Origin: Micromonospora marina
GTDB taxonomy: Bacteria > Actinomycetota > Actinomycetes > Mycobacteriales > Micromonosporaceae
Direction of reading: 5' to 3'
Length of the DNA stretch: 54,675 bases
NCBI RefSeq assembly: GCF_900091565.1
Contig: NZ_FMCV01000031.1
Span: forward strand, 1-54,675
The notes beneath the pieces were generated by a model that was not told where the DNA came from, made no database searches, and was given only the letters and a program-made list of their open reading frames with translations. The position numbers were made by a program, and so were the translations under genes. Below, one piece after another: positions 41,600 through 49,480 of the stretch (the stretch's first letter is position 1; every line of letters starts with the position of its first letter).

Positions 41600-41682
41600 C
41601 CGCCAGTTTCGCCGACCCGCTCCGGCCCACCCGGTCCCGCGACTACGGTGGGTGAAAAGCAGGGGTCGGGAGGTGAGCCGGG

Positions 41683-42510
41683 GTGGCCGCACCCAGCCAA
41701 GGCGCGGTGGTCGTCGGCGTCGGCCGGTCCGAGGCCGATCTGACGCTGGTCCGCACGGCCGCCGCCGAGGCCGCCGCCCACGACCGGCCGCTGCACCTGC
41801 TGCACGCGTTCAACTGGCCCGCCACCGGCCCCGCCCCGGCCGGCGGCACCCGGGTGGACGCGGAGAACGTGCTGGAACACGCCGGACGGGTGGCCACCGA
41901 GTACGCGCCACAGGTTCCGGTCACCGGCGTGATCGTCGAGGGCTCCCCGGTCGAGGCGCTGCTGCGGGTCGCCGACACCGCGTTCCTGATCGCACTCGGT
42001 GACGGAGGCGGCTCGGCTCACCCGGACCGCGTACCGGCCGACACGCCCGCCGTGGACGTGGCCGCCCGGGCCGGCTGCCCGGTGCTGGTCGGACGCACCG
42101 AGCCGGCCCCGCCCGGGCCGCTGCTCGTCGGCTTCGACGGCTCGTCCAGCTCCCGCGCCGCCCTCGCGTACGCCTTCGACTGCGCGCAGCACCGCGGCGC
42201 CCGCCTGCTCGCCGTCCGGGTGATCGAGCCGGAGTCCGGCGACCCCGACGACGGGCGGCTGGACGAGGCGGTCACCCGGCAGGCCCTGCGGTACCCCCGG
42301 GTCGCCGCCGACTGCGAGACCGTCCACGGTGAGCCGCGCTCCGTCCTGCTCGACCGCTCCCGCGCGGCGCAGCTCGCGGTGGTGGCCGCCTGGGGAGACG
42401 GGCCGTTGGGGTCCACACTGGGCGCGGTCAGCCAGTCCCTGCTCTACCACTCGCCGGCCCCGCTGATCGTCGTCCGGGGAGTCGCCACGGACGCCGGGGA
42501 CGGGTCATGA
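41683..42510 (+). CDS. Tandem universal stress protein (degenerate ATP motif)
   Basis: 275 residues from GTG 41683, with GGGAGG nine bases upstream. Two USP domains (about 1-138 and 145-270): AVVVGVGRSEADLTLVRTAAAEAAAHDRPLHLLHAF and LLVGFDGSSSSRAALAYAFDCA. The ATP-binding pattern G-2x-G-9x-G-S/T is eroded in both halves: IALGDGGGSAH in the first, WGDGPLGSTLGAVSQSLL in the second. USPs of this tandem type are typical DosR-regulon members. It precedes the phosphoketolase gene, but a hairpin and a DosR-like box lie between them. Confidence 0.82.
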   Translation: MAAPSQGAVVVGVGRSEADLTLVRTAAAEAAAHDRPLHLLHAFNWPATGPAPAGGTRVDAENVLEHAGRVATEYAPQVPVTGVIVEGSPVEALLRVADTAFLIALGDGGGSAHPDRVPADTPAVDVAARAGCPVLVGRTEPAPPGPLLVGFDGSSSSRAALAYAFDCAQHRGARLLAVRVIEPESGDPDDGRLDEAVTRQALRYPRVAADCETVHGEPRSVLLDRSRAAQLAVVAAWGDGPLGSTLGAVSQSLLYHSPAPLIVVRGVATDAGDGS

Positions 42511-42524
42511 CGCCCGCACGAGGC

Positions 42525-42538
42525 GGGACCAACGGCCC
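42525..42538 (+). promoter_or_regulatory. DosR-box-like site upstream of phosphoketolase
   Basis: GGGACCAACGGCCC fits the DosR core pattern GGGnCnnnnGnCCC. It lies about 100 bases before the phosphoketolase start. Assignment rests on the pattern and on the DevR-like regulator encoded in the same island. Confidence 0.6.
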
Positions 42539-42546
42539 TGACCGGA

Positions 42547-42562
42547 GCCCCCGAACGGGGGC
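42547..42562. terminator. Short GC hairpin after the USP gene
   Basis: GCCCCC-GAAC-GGGGGC forms a six-pair stem with a four-base loop, 37 bases after the USP stop. It could weakly terminate the USP transcript or structure the phosphoketolase leader. Confidence 0.4.
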
Positions 42563-42638
42563 GAGGCTGGACGTGCCGGGGAAGAAGATGTGGTCCCCGA
42601 GTGGCAGCCGACCCCGAGCCACGAGAGGCTAAGGCAGC

Positions 42639-45041
42639 ATGGACACCGCGGTGAACCTGCACAGCCCCCTGACCGAAGACGAGTTGCGCCGGCTGGACGC
42701 CTACTGGCGCGCGGCGAACTATCTGACCGTCGGCCAGATCTATCTGCTCGACAACCCGCTGCTGCGCGAGCCGCTCAAGCCCGAGCACGTCAAGCCGCGC
42801 CTGCTGGGCCACTGGGGCACCAGCCCCGGGCTCAACCTGCTCTACACGCACCTCAACCGGGTCATCGTGAACCGGGACCTGTCCGCCATCTTCGTCACCG
42901 GCCCCGGCCACGGCGGCCCGGCGCTGGTGGCGAACACCTGGCTGGAGGGCACCTACAGCGAGCTGTACCACCACATCCCCCGGGACGAGACCGGCATGCA
43001 GCGGCTGTTCCGGCAGTTCTCCTTCCCGGGCGGCATCCCGAGCCACGTGGCGCCGGAGGTGCCGGGTTCGATCCACGAGGGCGGCGAGCTGGGGTACGCG
43101 CTGAGCCACGCGTACGGCGCCGCGTTCGACCACCCGGACCTGCTGGTGGCCTGCGTGATCGGCGACGGCGAGGCGGAGACCGGCCCGCTGGCCGGGAGCT
43201 GGCTGTCGAACGTGTTCCTCAACCCGGCCCGCGACGGCGCGGTGCTGCCGATCCTGCACCTCAACGGCTACAAGATCGCCAACCCGACGGTGCTGGACCG
43301 GATCCCCGGCGACGACCTGCGGGACATGATGCGCGGCTTCGGCTACCAGCCGTACGTGGTCGAGGGCGACGACCCGGCGACCGTGCACCAGCTGCTGGCC
43401 GCCACGCTCGACCGGGCGGTCGACGAGATCACCGCGATCCAGCGCCGGGCCCGCTCCGGCGAGCACGTCGAGCGCCCCCGCTGGCCGATGATCGTCCTGC
43501 GCACGCCGAAGGGCTGGACCGGGCCGTCGCAGGTCGACGGCAAGCAGGTCGAGGGTACGTTCCGCGCCCACCAGGTGCCGATCTCGCAGGTCCGGGACAA
43601 CCCGGAGCACCTGGCCGAGCTGGAGCGCTGGCTGCGCAGCTACCGGCCGGAGGAGCTGTTCGACGCCACCGGCGGCCCGGTCGCCGAGGTGGCCGAGGCC
43701 CCGCCGACCGGTGACCGCCGGATGAGCGCCAACCCGGTCGCCAACGGCGGCAGACTGCTGCGCAACCTGGAGCTGCCGGACTTCCGCGACTACGCGGTCG
43801 ACGTCCCGACGCCGGGTGAGCCGATGGCCGGCGCGACCGGTGTGCTCGGCCCCTGGGTCCGCGACGTGATCGCGCGCAACCCGGAGACGTTCCGCCTGTT
43901 CGGCCCGGACGAGGTCGCCTCGAACCGGCTCGGTGCGGCGTTCGAGGTGACCGACCGGGCGTTCGTGGGCACCGAGGTGCCCGGCGACGACCACCTCTCC
44001 CCCGACGGCCGGGTGATGGAGGTCCTCTCCGAGCACCTGTGCCAGGGCTGGCTGGAGGGCTACCTGCTGACCGGCCGGCACGGCATCTTCACCAGCTACG
44101 AGGCGTTCATCCACATCGTCGATTCGATGGTCAACCAGCACGCCAAGTGGCTCAAGGTGACCCGGCACATCCCCTGGCGGGAGCCGGTGGCGTCGCTGAA
44201 CTACCTGCTGTCCAGCCACGTGTGGCGCCAGGACCACAACGGCTTCTCGCACCAGGATCCCGGCTTCATCGACCACGTGGTCAACAAGAAGGCCGAGGTG
44301 GTCCGGGTCTACCTGCCGCCGGACGGCAACACGCTGCTGTCCACCATGGACCACTGCCTGCGCAGCCGGCAATACATAAACGTGGTGGTGGCCGGCAAGC
44401 AGCCCGCGCCGAACTGGCTGACCATGGACGAGGCGGTCCAGCACTGCCGCCGCGGCCTGGGCATCTGGGACTGGGCCAGCAGCGACGACGGCACCGAACC
44501 GGACGTGGTGCTCGCCTGCGCCGGCGACGTGCCGACGCTGGAGACGCTCGCCGCCGTCGACCTGCTGCGCCGGCACCTGCCCGACCTGAAGGTGCGGGTG
44601 GTCAACGTGGTCGACCTGATGCGCCTGCAACCGCCGTCGGAGCACCCGCACGGCCTGCCGGACAACGAGTTCGACACCATCTTCACCCGCGACAAGCCGG
44701 TGATCTTCGCGTACCACGGCTACCCGTGGCTGATCCACCGGCTCACCTACCGGCGGACCAACCACGAGAACCTGCACGTGCGCGGCTACAAGGAGGAGGG
44801 CACCACCACGACGCCGTTCGACATGGTGATGCTCAACGACCTGGACCGCTTCCACCTGGTCATCGACGTGATCGACCGGGTGCCGGGGCTGCGGTCGCGC
44901 GCCGCGCACCTGCGCCAGGACATGGTGGACGCCCGCCAGGCCTGCCGCGACCACACCCGCCGCCACGGCGAGGACGACCCCCGGGTCGCCGAGTGGCGCT
45001 GGATCCGCGAGAACGACGCGGCCGTGCGGAGTGCCGAATGA
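42639..45041 (+). CDS. xfp: Phosphoketolase (xylulose-5-P/fructose-6-P)
   Basis: 800 residues, normal length for the family. The thiamine-diphosphate enzyme signatures are present: YLTVGQIYLLDNPLL, LGHWGTSPGLNLLYTHLNR, VTGPGHGGPALVANTWLEG, FSFPGGIPSHVAPEVPGSIHEGGELGYALSHAYGAAFD, GDGEAETGPLAGSW and the C-terminal RGYKEEGTTTTPFDM. It cleaves xylulose-5-phosphate or fructose-6-phosphate with inorganic phosphate to acetyl-phosphate, giving a low-oxygen route to acetate and ATP. A DosR-like box lies upstream. The stop overlaps the following USP start by four bases, so the two are coupled. Confidence 0.95.
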   Translation: MDTAVNLHSPLTEDELRRLDAYWRAANYLTVGQIYLLDNPLLREPLKPEHVKPRLLGHWGTSPGLNLLYTHLNRVIVNRDLSAIFVTGPGHGGPALVANTWLEGTYSELYHHIPRDETGMQRLFRQFSFPGGIPSHVAPEVPGSIHEGGELGYALSHAYGAAFDHPDLLVACVIGDGEAETGPLAGSWLSNVFLNPARDGAVLPILHLNGYKIANPTVLDRIPGDDLRDMMRGFGYQPYVVEGDDPATVHQLLAATLDRAVDEITAIQRRARSGEHVERPRWPMIVLRTPKGWTGPSQVDGKQVEGTFRAHQVPISQVRDNPEHLAELERWLRSYRPEELFDATGGPVAEVAEAPPTGDRRMSANPVANGGRLLRNLELPDFRDYAVDVPTPGEPMAGATGVLGPWVRDVIARNPETFRLFGPDEVASNRLGAAFEVTDRAFVGTEVPGDDHLSPDGRVMEVLSEHLCQGWLEGYLLTGRHGIFTSYEAFIHIVDSMVNQHAKWLKVTRHIPWREPVASLNYLLSSHVWRQDHNGFSHQDPGFIDHVVNKKAEVVRVYLPPDGNTLLSTMDHCLRSRQYINVVVAGKQPAPNWLTMDEAVQHCRRGLGIWDWASSDDGTEPDVVLACAGDVPTLETLAAVDLLRRHLPDLKVRVVNVVDLMRLQPPSEHPHGLPDNEFDTIFTRDKPVIFAYHGYPWLIHRLTYRRTNHENLHVRGYKEEGTTTTPFDMVMLNDLDRFHLVIDVIDRVPGLRSRAAHLRQDMVDARQACRDHTRRHGEDDPRVAEWRWIRENDAAVRSAE

Positions 45042-45901
45042 GCGGCGAGGAGATCCTGGTCGGCTACGACGGGTCCGCCGACGCGGCGGTCGCCCTGAAC
45101 TGGGCGCTGGACGAGGCGGGCCGGTCGGGGCGGCCGGTACGCCTGGCGTACGTCTTCGAGTGGTTGACGGTGACCGGCTGGATCGGGCCCGGCGTGGCGC
45201 CGGGGGTGTGGCCGGACGAGGCGGCCCGCCAGCAGGTCGAGGAGCTGGTCCGCAAGGCGGCGGACGCCGCCGCCGACCGGCCGGGCCTGACCGTGCACGG
45301 TGAGGTGTTCGACGGGCCGCCCGCCCTGGTGCTCCAGGAGCGGTCCGCCGAGGCCGGGATGCTGGTGCTGGGCAGCCGGGGCCACGGCGGGTTCGGCGGG
45401 CTGCTCGCCGGTTCCACGGCGGTCTCGGTCACCGCGCACGCCCACTGCCCGGTGGTGGTGGTCCGCGACGGCCAGACCGCCACGTCCGGGCCGGTGGTGG
45501 TCGGCTCGGACGGCTCCGAGTCGGCGCTGCGGGCGCTCGGCTTCGCCGTCGAGCGGGCCGCCCAGCGGGACGTGCCGCTGCGGGTGCTGCGGGCCTGGGA
45601 GCCGCCGGGTGACCGGTGGGTGCCGCCGGACTTCGACCCGGAGCAGGTCGCCGCGAGCGAGCGGGCCGCCGCCGAGGCGGAGCTGGCGCCGTGGCGGGAG
45701 AGCTTCCCCGACGTGCCGGCCGAGATCGAGGCGGTCCCCGGCAGCGCGTCGTCGCTGCTGGTGGAGGCGAGCCGGTCGGCGCAGCTGGTGGTGGTCGGCA
45801 GCCGGGGCCGCGGCGGCCTGCGCGGCATGCTGCTCGGCTCGGTCAGCCAGCAGCTCATCCAGCACTCGCACTGCCCGGTCGCCGTGGTACGCGAACGCTG
45901 A
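45038..45901 (+). CDS. Tandem universal stress protein with intact ATP motifs
   Basis: 287 residues, two USP domains. Both nucleotide loops are intact: VLGSRGHGGFGGLLAGSTAVSV (about 105-126) and VVGSRGRGGLRGMLLGSVSQQL (about 250-271), matching G-2x-G-9x-G-S/T. Strands EEILVGYDGSADAAVALNWALDEA and PVVVGSDGSESALRALGFAVE begin the domains. It probably binds ATP and helps survival under hypoxia or starvation. Translationally coupled to phosphoketolase by ATGA. It is convergent with the P1B ATPase gene, one base apart. Confidence 0.92.
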   Translation: MSGEEILVGYDGSADAAVALNWALDEAGRSGRPVRLAYVFEWLTVTGWIGPGVAPGVWPDEAARQQVEELVRKAADAAADRPGLTVHGEVFDGPPALVLQERSAEAGMLVLGSRGHGGFGGLLAGSTAVSVTAHAHCPVVVVRDGQTATSGPVVVGSDGSESALRALGFAVERAAQRDVPLRVLRAWEPPGDRWVPPDFDPEQVAASERAAAEAELAPWRESFPDVPAEIEAVPGSASSLLVEASRSAQLVVVGSRGRGGLRGMLLGSVSQQLIQHSHCPVAVVRER

Positions 45902-45902
45902 C

Positions 45903-48251
45903 TCAGCGGCCGGGCGCGGTGGAGCCCTCCTCCGGGTCGAGCGAGAAGTACTCCTCCTCCTCCTGGGCCAGGTGCAGGCGCAGCACCGCGTCCAGGCCAT
46001 AGAGCGCGGCGAGCAGATCGGGCACCTCGTCACGGCGCAGCCGGCCGTCCGGCTGCGCCGTGAGGTGCCCGCCGATCCGCTCCACCAGCCGCACGATCTC
46101 CACGTGCGCCCGGCTCATCGTGGAGGTCGCCTCGGCGCTGCCGAGCGGACCGGCCAGCGCCGGATAGAGCTGCCGTTCCTCGGCCGCCTCGTGCGGCAGC
46201 ACCTCGTCGACCAGGCGCCGGTGCACCTCCCGCAGCGCCGGCAGGCACGCCGGGTCGTCCGGACGGGTGGCCACCAGGTCGGCGGTGTCGCGCAGCCGGT
46301 TCAGCACGTCGCGTACGCCGCCGTGCTCGCCCGCGTACCGGTCGAGCAGTTCGCGGGTGCGCGCGGGCAGGTCACGCCGCCGCAGGCCGCCGCCGAGCGC
46401 GCGCAACGCGTTGAGGATCACCACGACGTCGATGCCTTCCTGGAGGAACGCGCCGGCCACCGGGGGCAGCCGCCCCGCGGCGGCCACGAGCATCGCCAGC
46501 ACCGCCAGGCCCATCCCGACAGTGGCGCTCTGCACCGCGATGCGGCGGGCGTACCGGGCGATCTCGACGGCGTCGGCGAGCCGGTCCAGCCGGTCCACGG
46601 TGAGCACCGCGTCGGCCACGTCCGCCGAGGCGGTCGCCCCGGTCGCGCCCATCGCCACGCCCACGTGCGCCTCGGCCAGCGCGGGCGCGTCGTTCACGCC
46701 GTCGCCGACCATCACCGTCACGGCGTGCGCCGACTCCTGGCGTACCCGATTGGCCTTCTCCTGCGGCGAACACCGCGCGATCACGTCGTCCACGCCCACG
46801 ACCTGCGCCACCTGCCGGGCCGTGCCCGGACGGTCGCCGGTCACCATCACCAGCCGGGACAGGCCCGCCTCGCGCAGCCGCCGCACGGTCCGCCGGGCGT
46901 CCGGGCGGACCGGGTCCTCCAGCAGGATCGCGCCGAGCGGCCCGTGGTCGTCGCTGACCCACACCGCGGAACGCCCGGACCGTTCGGCGCGCTCACCGAG
47001 CCGGCCCGCCCACTCCGGCGGTTCCCCGGCGAGCTGCCCGACGCGCACCGTCCGCCCGTCGACGCGCCCGCTCACCCCACGCCCCGGCTCCTCGGTGACC
47101 TGCGCCGGCTCGGCCAGCGGCAGCCCGCGCTCGCGGGCCTGCCGGACCAGCGCGGCGGCCAGCACGTGCGGGGAGAGCTGCTCGACCGACGCGGCCAGCC
47201 GCAGCACCTCGCCCCGGTCGCCGCCCGGCGCCACCACCACCTCGGCCGCCCGGGGCCGCCCGGCGGTGAGCGTGCCGGTCTTGTCGAGCAGGAGGGTACG
47301 GGCGCGGCCGAGCTGTTCCAGCGACCCGCCGTCCCGGACCAGCACACCGCGGCGGGCCACCCGGGACAGCCCGGACACCACCGCGATCGGGGTCGCCAGC
47401 AGCAGCGGGCACGGGGTGGCCACCACCAGCACCGCCACCGCCCGGCTGAACTCGCCGGACAGCAGCCACGCCAGCCCGGCCAGCACCAGCGTGAACGGCA
47501 CGAACGCGGCGGCGTACCGGTCGGCCAGCCGTACCATCGGTGCCTTGCGGGCGGTGGCCTCGCCGGCCAGGCGGACGATGCCCGCGTAGGTGCTCTCCGC
47601 CGCGTTGCGGCGGGCCCGCAGCCCGAAGCCGGCGCCCGCGTTGACGACACCGCTGGCCACCTCGTCCCCGGCCGCGCGGTTGACCAGCTGCGACTCGCCG
47701 GTCACCACCGACTCGTCGAGCGTGGCCGCCTCCTCGACCACGCCGTCCACCGGCACCACGTCACCCGGCCCGACCAGCAGCCGATCCCCCACCGCGACGC
47801 GGTCCAGCGGCACCACCTCGATCCCGCCGTCCCGGGTACGCCGTCGTGCCTGCCGGGGCGCGCGTTCCAACAGCGCCCTCAGGTCGCGGGTGGCGCGGCG
47901 CCGGGCGTACTCCTCCAGCGCCCGCCCGGTCGCGACCATCACCGCGATCACGGCGCCGGCCAGGTACTCCCGCACCAGCAGCGCACCGACCAGCGCCAGC
48001 ACCGCGATGACGTCCACCCCGAACTGCCGCAGCCACAGCTGGCGCAGCGTCGTCCAGGCCGCCGGCACCAGGGCCACCACGGTGACCGCCGCCCAGACCA
48101 GCCGGGCGGCGTCGTGCGCGCCGGCGAACCACAGCGCCGCCCCGGCCAGCACGGCCACCGTGAGCAGCACCAGCGGCGCCCACTCGGCCCGCGCCCACCG
48201 CCGGGCACGGGCCGGCTGCTCGGGTACGCACTCGCGTGGCTCGCTTCCCAC
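45903..48251 (-). CDS. P1B-type metal ATPase with C-terminal hemerythrin domain
   Basis: 782 residues. Metal-transport ATPase core: actuator TGES near 184-187, membrane metal motif TPCPL with Cys281, phosphorylation site DKTGT (Asp323), GDRPGTA and hinge GDGVNDAPALA. Residues about 680-775 form a hemerythrin-type four-helix domain (HRRLVDEVLPHEAAEERQLYP, SRAHVEIVRLVERI, HLAQEEEEYF) with His/Glu positions for a di-iron site. Topology and the TPC motif fit the P1B-5 group, whose characterised members carry hemerythrin tails and respond to Ni or Fe. There is no N-terminal metal domain. It is divergent from an Acg-type nitroreductase, with a DosR-like box between. Confidence 0.9.
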   Translation of the reverse strand: MGSEPRECVPEQPARARRWARAEWAPLVLLTVAVLAGAALWFAGAHDAARLVWAAVTVVALVPAAWTTLRQLWLRQFGVDVIAVLALVGALLVREYLAGAVIAVMVATGRALEEYARRRATRDLRALLERAPRQARRRTRDGGIEVVPLDRVAVGDRLLVGPGDVVPVDGVVEEAATLDESVVTGESQLVNRAAGDEVASGVVNAGAGFGLRARRNAAESTYAGIVRLAGEATARKAPMVRLADRYAAAFVPFTLVLAGLAWLLSGEFSRAVAVLVVATPCPLLLATPIAVVSGLSRVARRGVLVRDGGSLEQLGRARTLLLDKTGTLTAGRPRAAEVVVAPGGDRGEVLRLAASVEQLSPHVLAAALVRQARERGLPLAEPAQVTEEPGRGVSGRVDGRTVRVGQLAGEPPEWAGRLGERAERSGRSAVWVSDDHGPLGAILLEDPVRPDARRTVRRLREAGLSRLVMVTGDRPGTARQVAQVVGVDDVIARCSPQEKANRVRQESAHAVTVMVGDGVNDAPALAEAHVGVAMGATGATASADVADAVLTVDRLDRLADAVEIARYARRIAVQSATVGMGLAVLAMLVAAAGRLPPVAGAFLQEGIDVVVILNALRALGGGLRRRDLPARTRELLDRYAGEHGGVRDVLNRLRDTADLVATRPDDPACLPALREVHRRLVDEVLPHEAAEERQLYPALAGPLGSAEATSTMSRAHVEIVRLVERIGGHLTAQPDGRLRRDEVPDLLAALYGLDAVLRLHLAQEEEEYFSLDPEEGSTAPGR

Positions 48252-48305
48252 GTGCGGATCGTCTCAGTCCGGACGTGGTGCGGGCGGGGCGACGCGGGTA
48301 ATCCG

Positions 48306-48319
48306 GGGGCGAAGGGCCC
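48306..48319. promoter_or_regulatory. DosR-box-like site between ATPase and nitroreductase
   Basis: GGGGCGAAGGGCCC fits GGGnCnnnnGnCCC. It is 55 bases upstream of the ATPase start (leftward) and 100 upstream of the nitroreductase start (rightward), so one site may serve both. Confidence 0.55.
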
Positions 48320-48418
48320 CTGCGGGGGCGGCCGGGCATGCCCGAGGATGGAGCGGCATCCCCACCCGGGGCGTCCCGGGCGTGGGGCACGATGGGGAAA
48401 ACAGGAAAGGTCGTGACG

Positions 48419-49429
48419 ATGAGCCACGAGACGCCGCCCGGCGATCGCCCGTTGACCACCGCGCTCGCGGAGGCCGCCGGAATGGCCGGCCACGCCCCCT
48501 CGGTGCACAACACGCAGCCGTGGCACTGGACGGTCCTGCCCGACGCGCTGGAACTGCGGGTGGTCCGCGAACGGCACCTCAGCGCCCTGGACCCGGAAGG
48601 GCACCTGCTGGTGGTGAGCTGCGGCGCCGCGCTGCACCACGCCCGGGTGGCGCTGGCCGCCGAGGGCTGGACCCCGGTGGTGGAGCGGCTGCCCGACCCG
48701 ACCGAACCCGACCTGATGGCCCGGATCACCGGCCTGAAGCACACCGGCGCCGAGCCCGACGCCATGCGCGTCGTGCAGTGCATGCAGGTACGGCACACCG
48801 ACCGGCGGCCGGTCAGCGACGAGCCGATCCCCACCGCCGCGCTCGACGACATCGACCGGGCGGCCACGCTGGAGGGCGTGCACCTGCAACTGCTCGACGA
48901 CACCCAGAAGATCCAGCTCGCGGGCGCCGCCCAGCAGGCCGCCGCCGTCGAGGCGGACAGCCCGGAACTGCTCGAGGAACTGGCGTACTGGACCAGCCGG
49001 GCCGGCACCGGCACCGGGCTGCCGCCGGAGGTGCTGCCCGAGCGGGCAGCCCAGACGACCGTTCCGGCCCGCGACTTCGGCCGCGCCGGCTCACTGCCGA
49101 TCGGGCCCGGCCACGACAAGGCCGCCGTGTACGGGATCCTCTGGGGCTCCGACGACGAGCCGATGAGCTGGCTGCACGCCGGCGAGGCGCTCTCCGCCGC
49201 CTGGCTCACCGCCACCCGGCACGGGGTGTCGCTGGTGCCGCTGTCCGGTGTGGTGGAGGTCGAGAGCACCCGTCAGGTCCTGCGGCAGATGCTGTCCGGC
49301 CTCGGGTTCCCGTACATCAGCATGCGGCTCGGCGTGGCCGACCCGGCGCACGCCGGCCCGCCGCACACGCCCCGGCTGGACGTCGCGCAGACGGTCGACA
49401 CCTCGGCGGTCCGCGACCGCCTCGCCTGA
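48419..49429 (+). CDS. Acg-type nitroreductase-fold protein
   Basis: 336 residues from ATG 48419 (an AGGAAAGG site lies upstream). HAPSVHNTQPWHWTVL near the N-terminus, a middle RHTDRRPVSDEPIP, and LHAGEALSAAWLTATRHGVSLVPLSGVVEVESTRQVL followed by FPYISMRLGV are typical of the Acg family of FMN-binding nitroreductase-like proteins. In mycobacteria these are DosR-regulated and thought to bind or sequester flavin rather than reduce nitro groups. A DosR-like box is upstream. The end of the gene runs into a long hairpin that covers the kinase start. Confidence 0.88.
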   Translation: MSHETPPGDRPLTTALAEAAGMAGHAPSVHNTQPWHWTVLPDALELRVVRERHLSALDPEGHLLVVSCGAALHHARVALAAEGWTPVVERLPDPTEPDLMARITGLKHTGAEPDAMRVVQCMQVRHTDRRPVSDEPIPTAALDDIDRAATLEGVHLQLLDDTQKIQLAGAAQQAAAVEADSPELLEELAYWTSRAGTGTGLPPEVLPERAAQTTVPARDFGRAGSLPIGPGHDKAAVYGILWGSDDEPMSWLHAGEALSAAWLTATRHGVSLVPLSGVVEVESTRQVLRQMLSGLGFPYISMRLGVADPAHAGPPHTPRLDVAQTVDTSAVRDRLA

Positions 49430-49443
49430 CCGGTCTCGATCAG

Positions 49444-49480
49444 GGCGGCCACCCGGCGATACCATCGCCGGGTGGCCGCC
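49444..49480. promoter_or_regulatory. 17-bp perfect hairpin covering the devS-like start codon
   Basis: GGCGGCCACCCGGCGAT (49444-49460) and its exact complement (49464-49480) enclose a three-base loop. The GTG start of the kinase (49472-49474) is inside the right arm. It may be the terminator of the nitroreductase gene, a translation-masking structure for the kinase, or both. Confidence 0.7.

Noticed and set aside
41622..41637. Possible DosR-like site ahead of the first USP (GGGACCGGGTGGGCC on the minus strand)
   Set aside because: It needs an extra base to fit the pattern and fails at the second half-site; not listed as a box.
42444..44966. 840-codon open frame opposite phosphoketolase
   Set aside because: Shadow frame produced by the strong codon bias of xfp; valine/glycine/arginine-rich and no recognisable motif.
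45300..48416. 1038-codon open frame on the plus strand
   Set aside because: Runs across the USP gene in another frame and antisense to the ATPase; low-complexity product.
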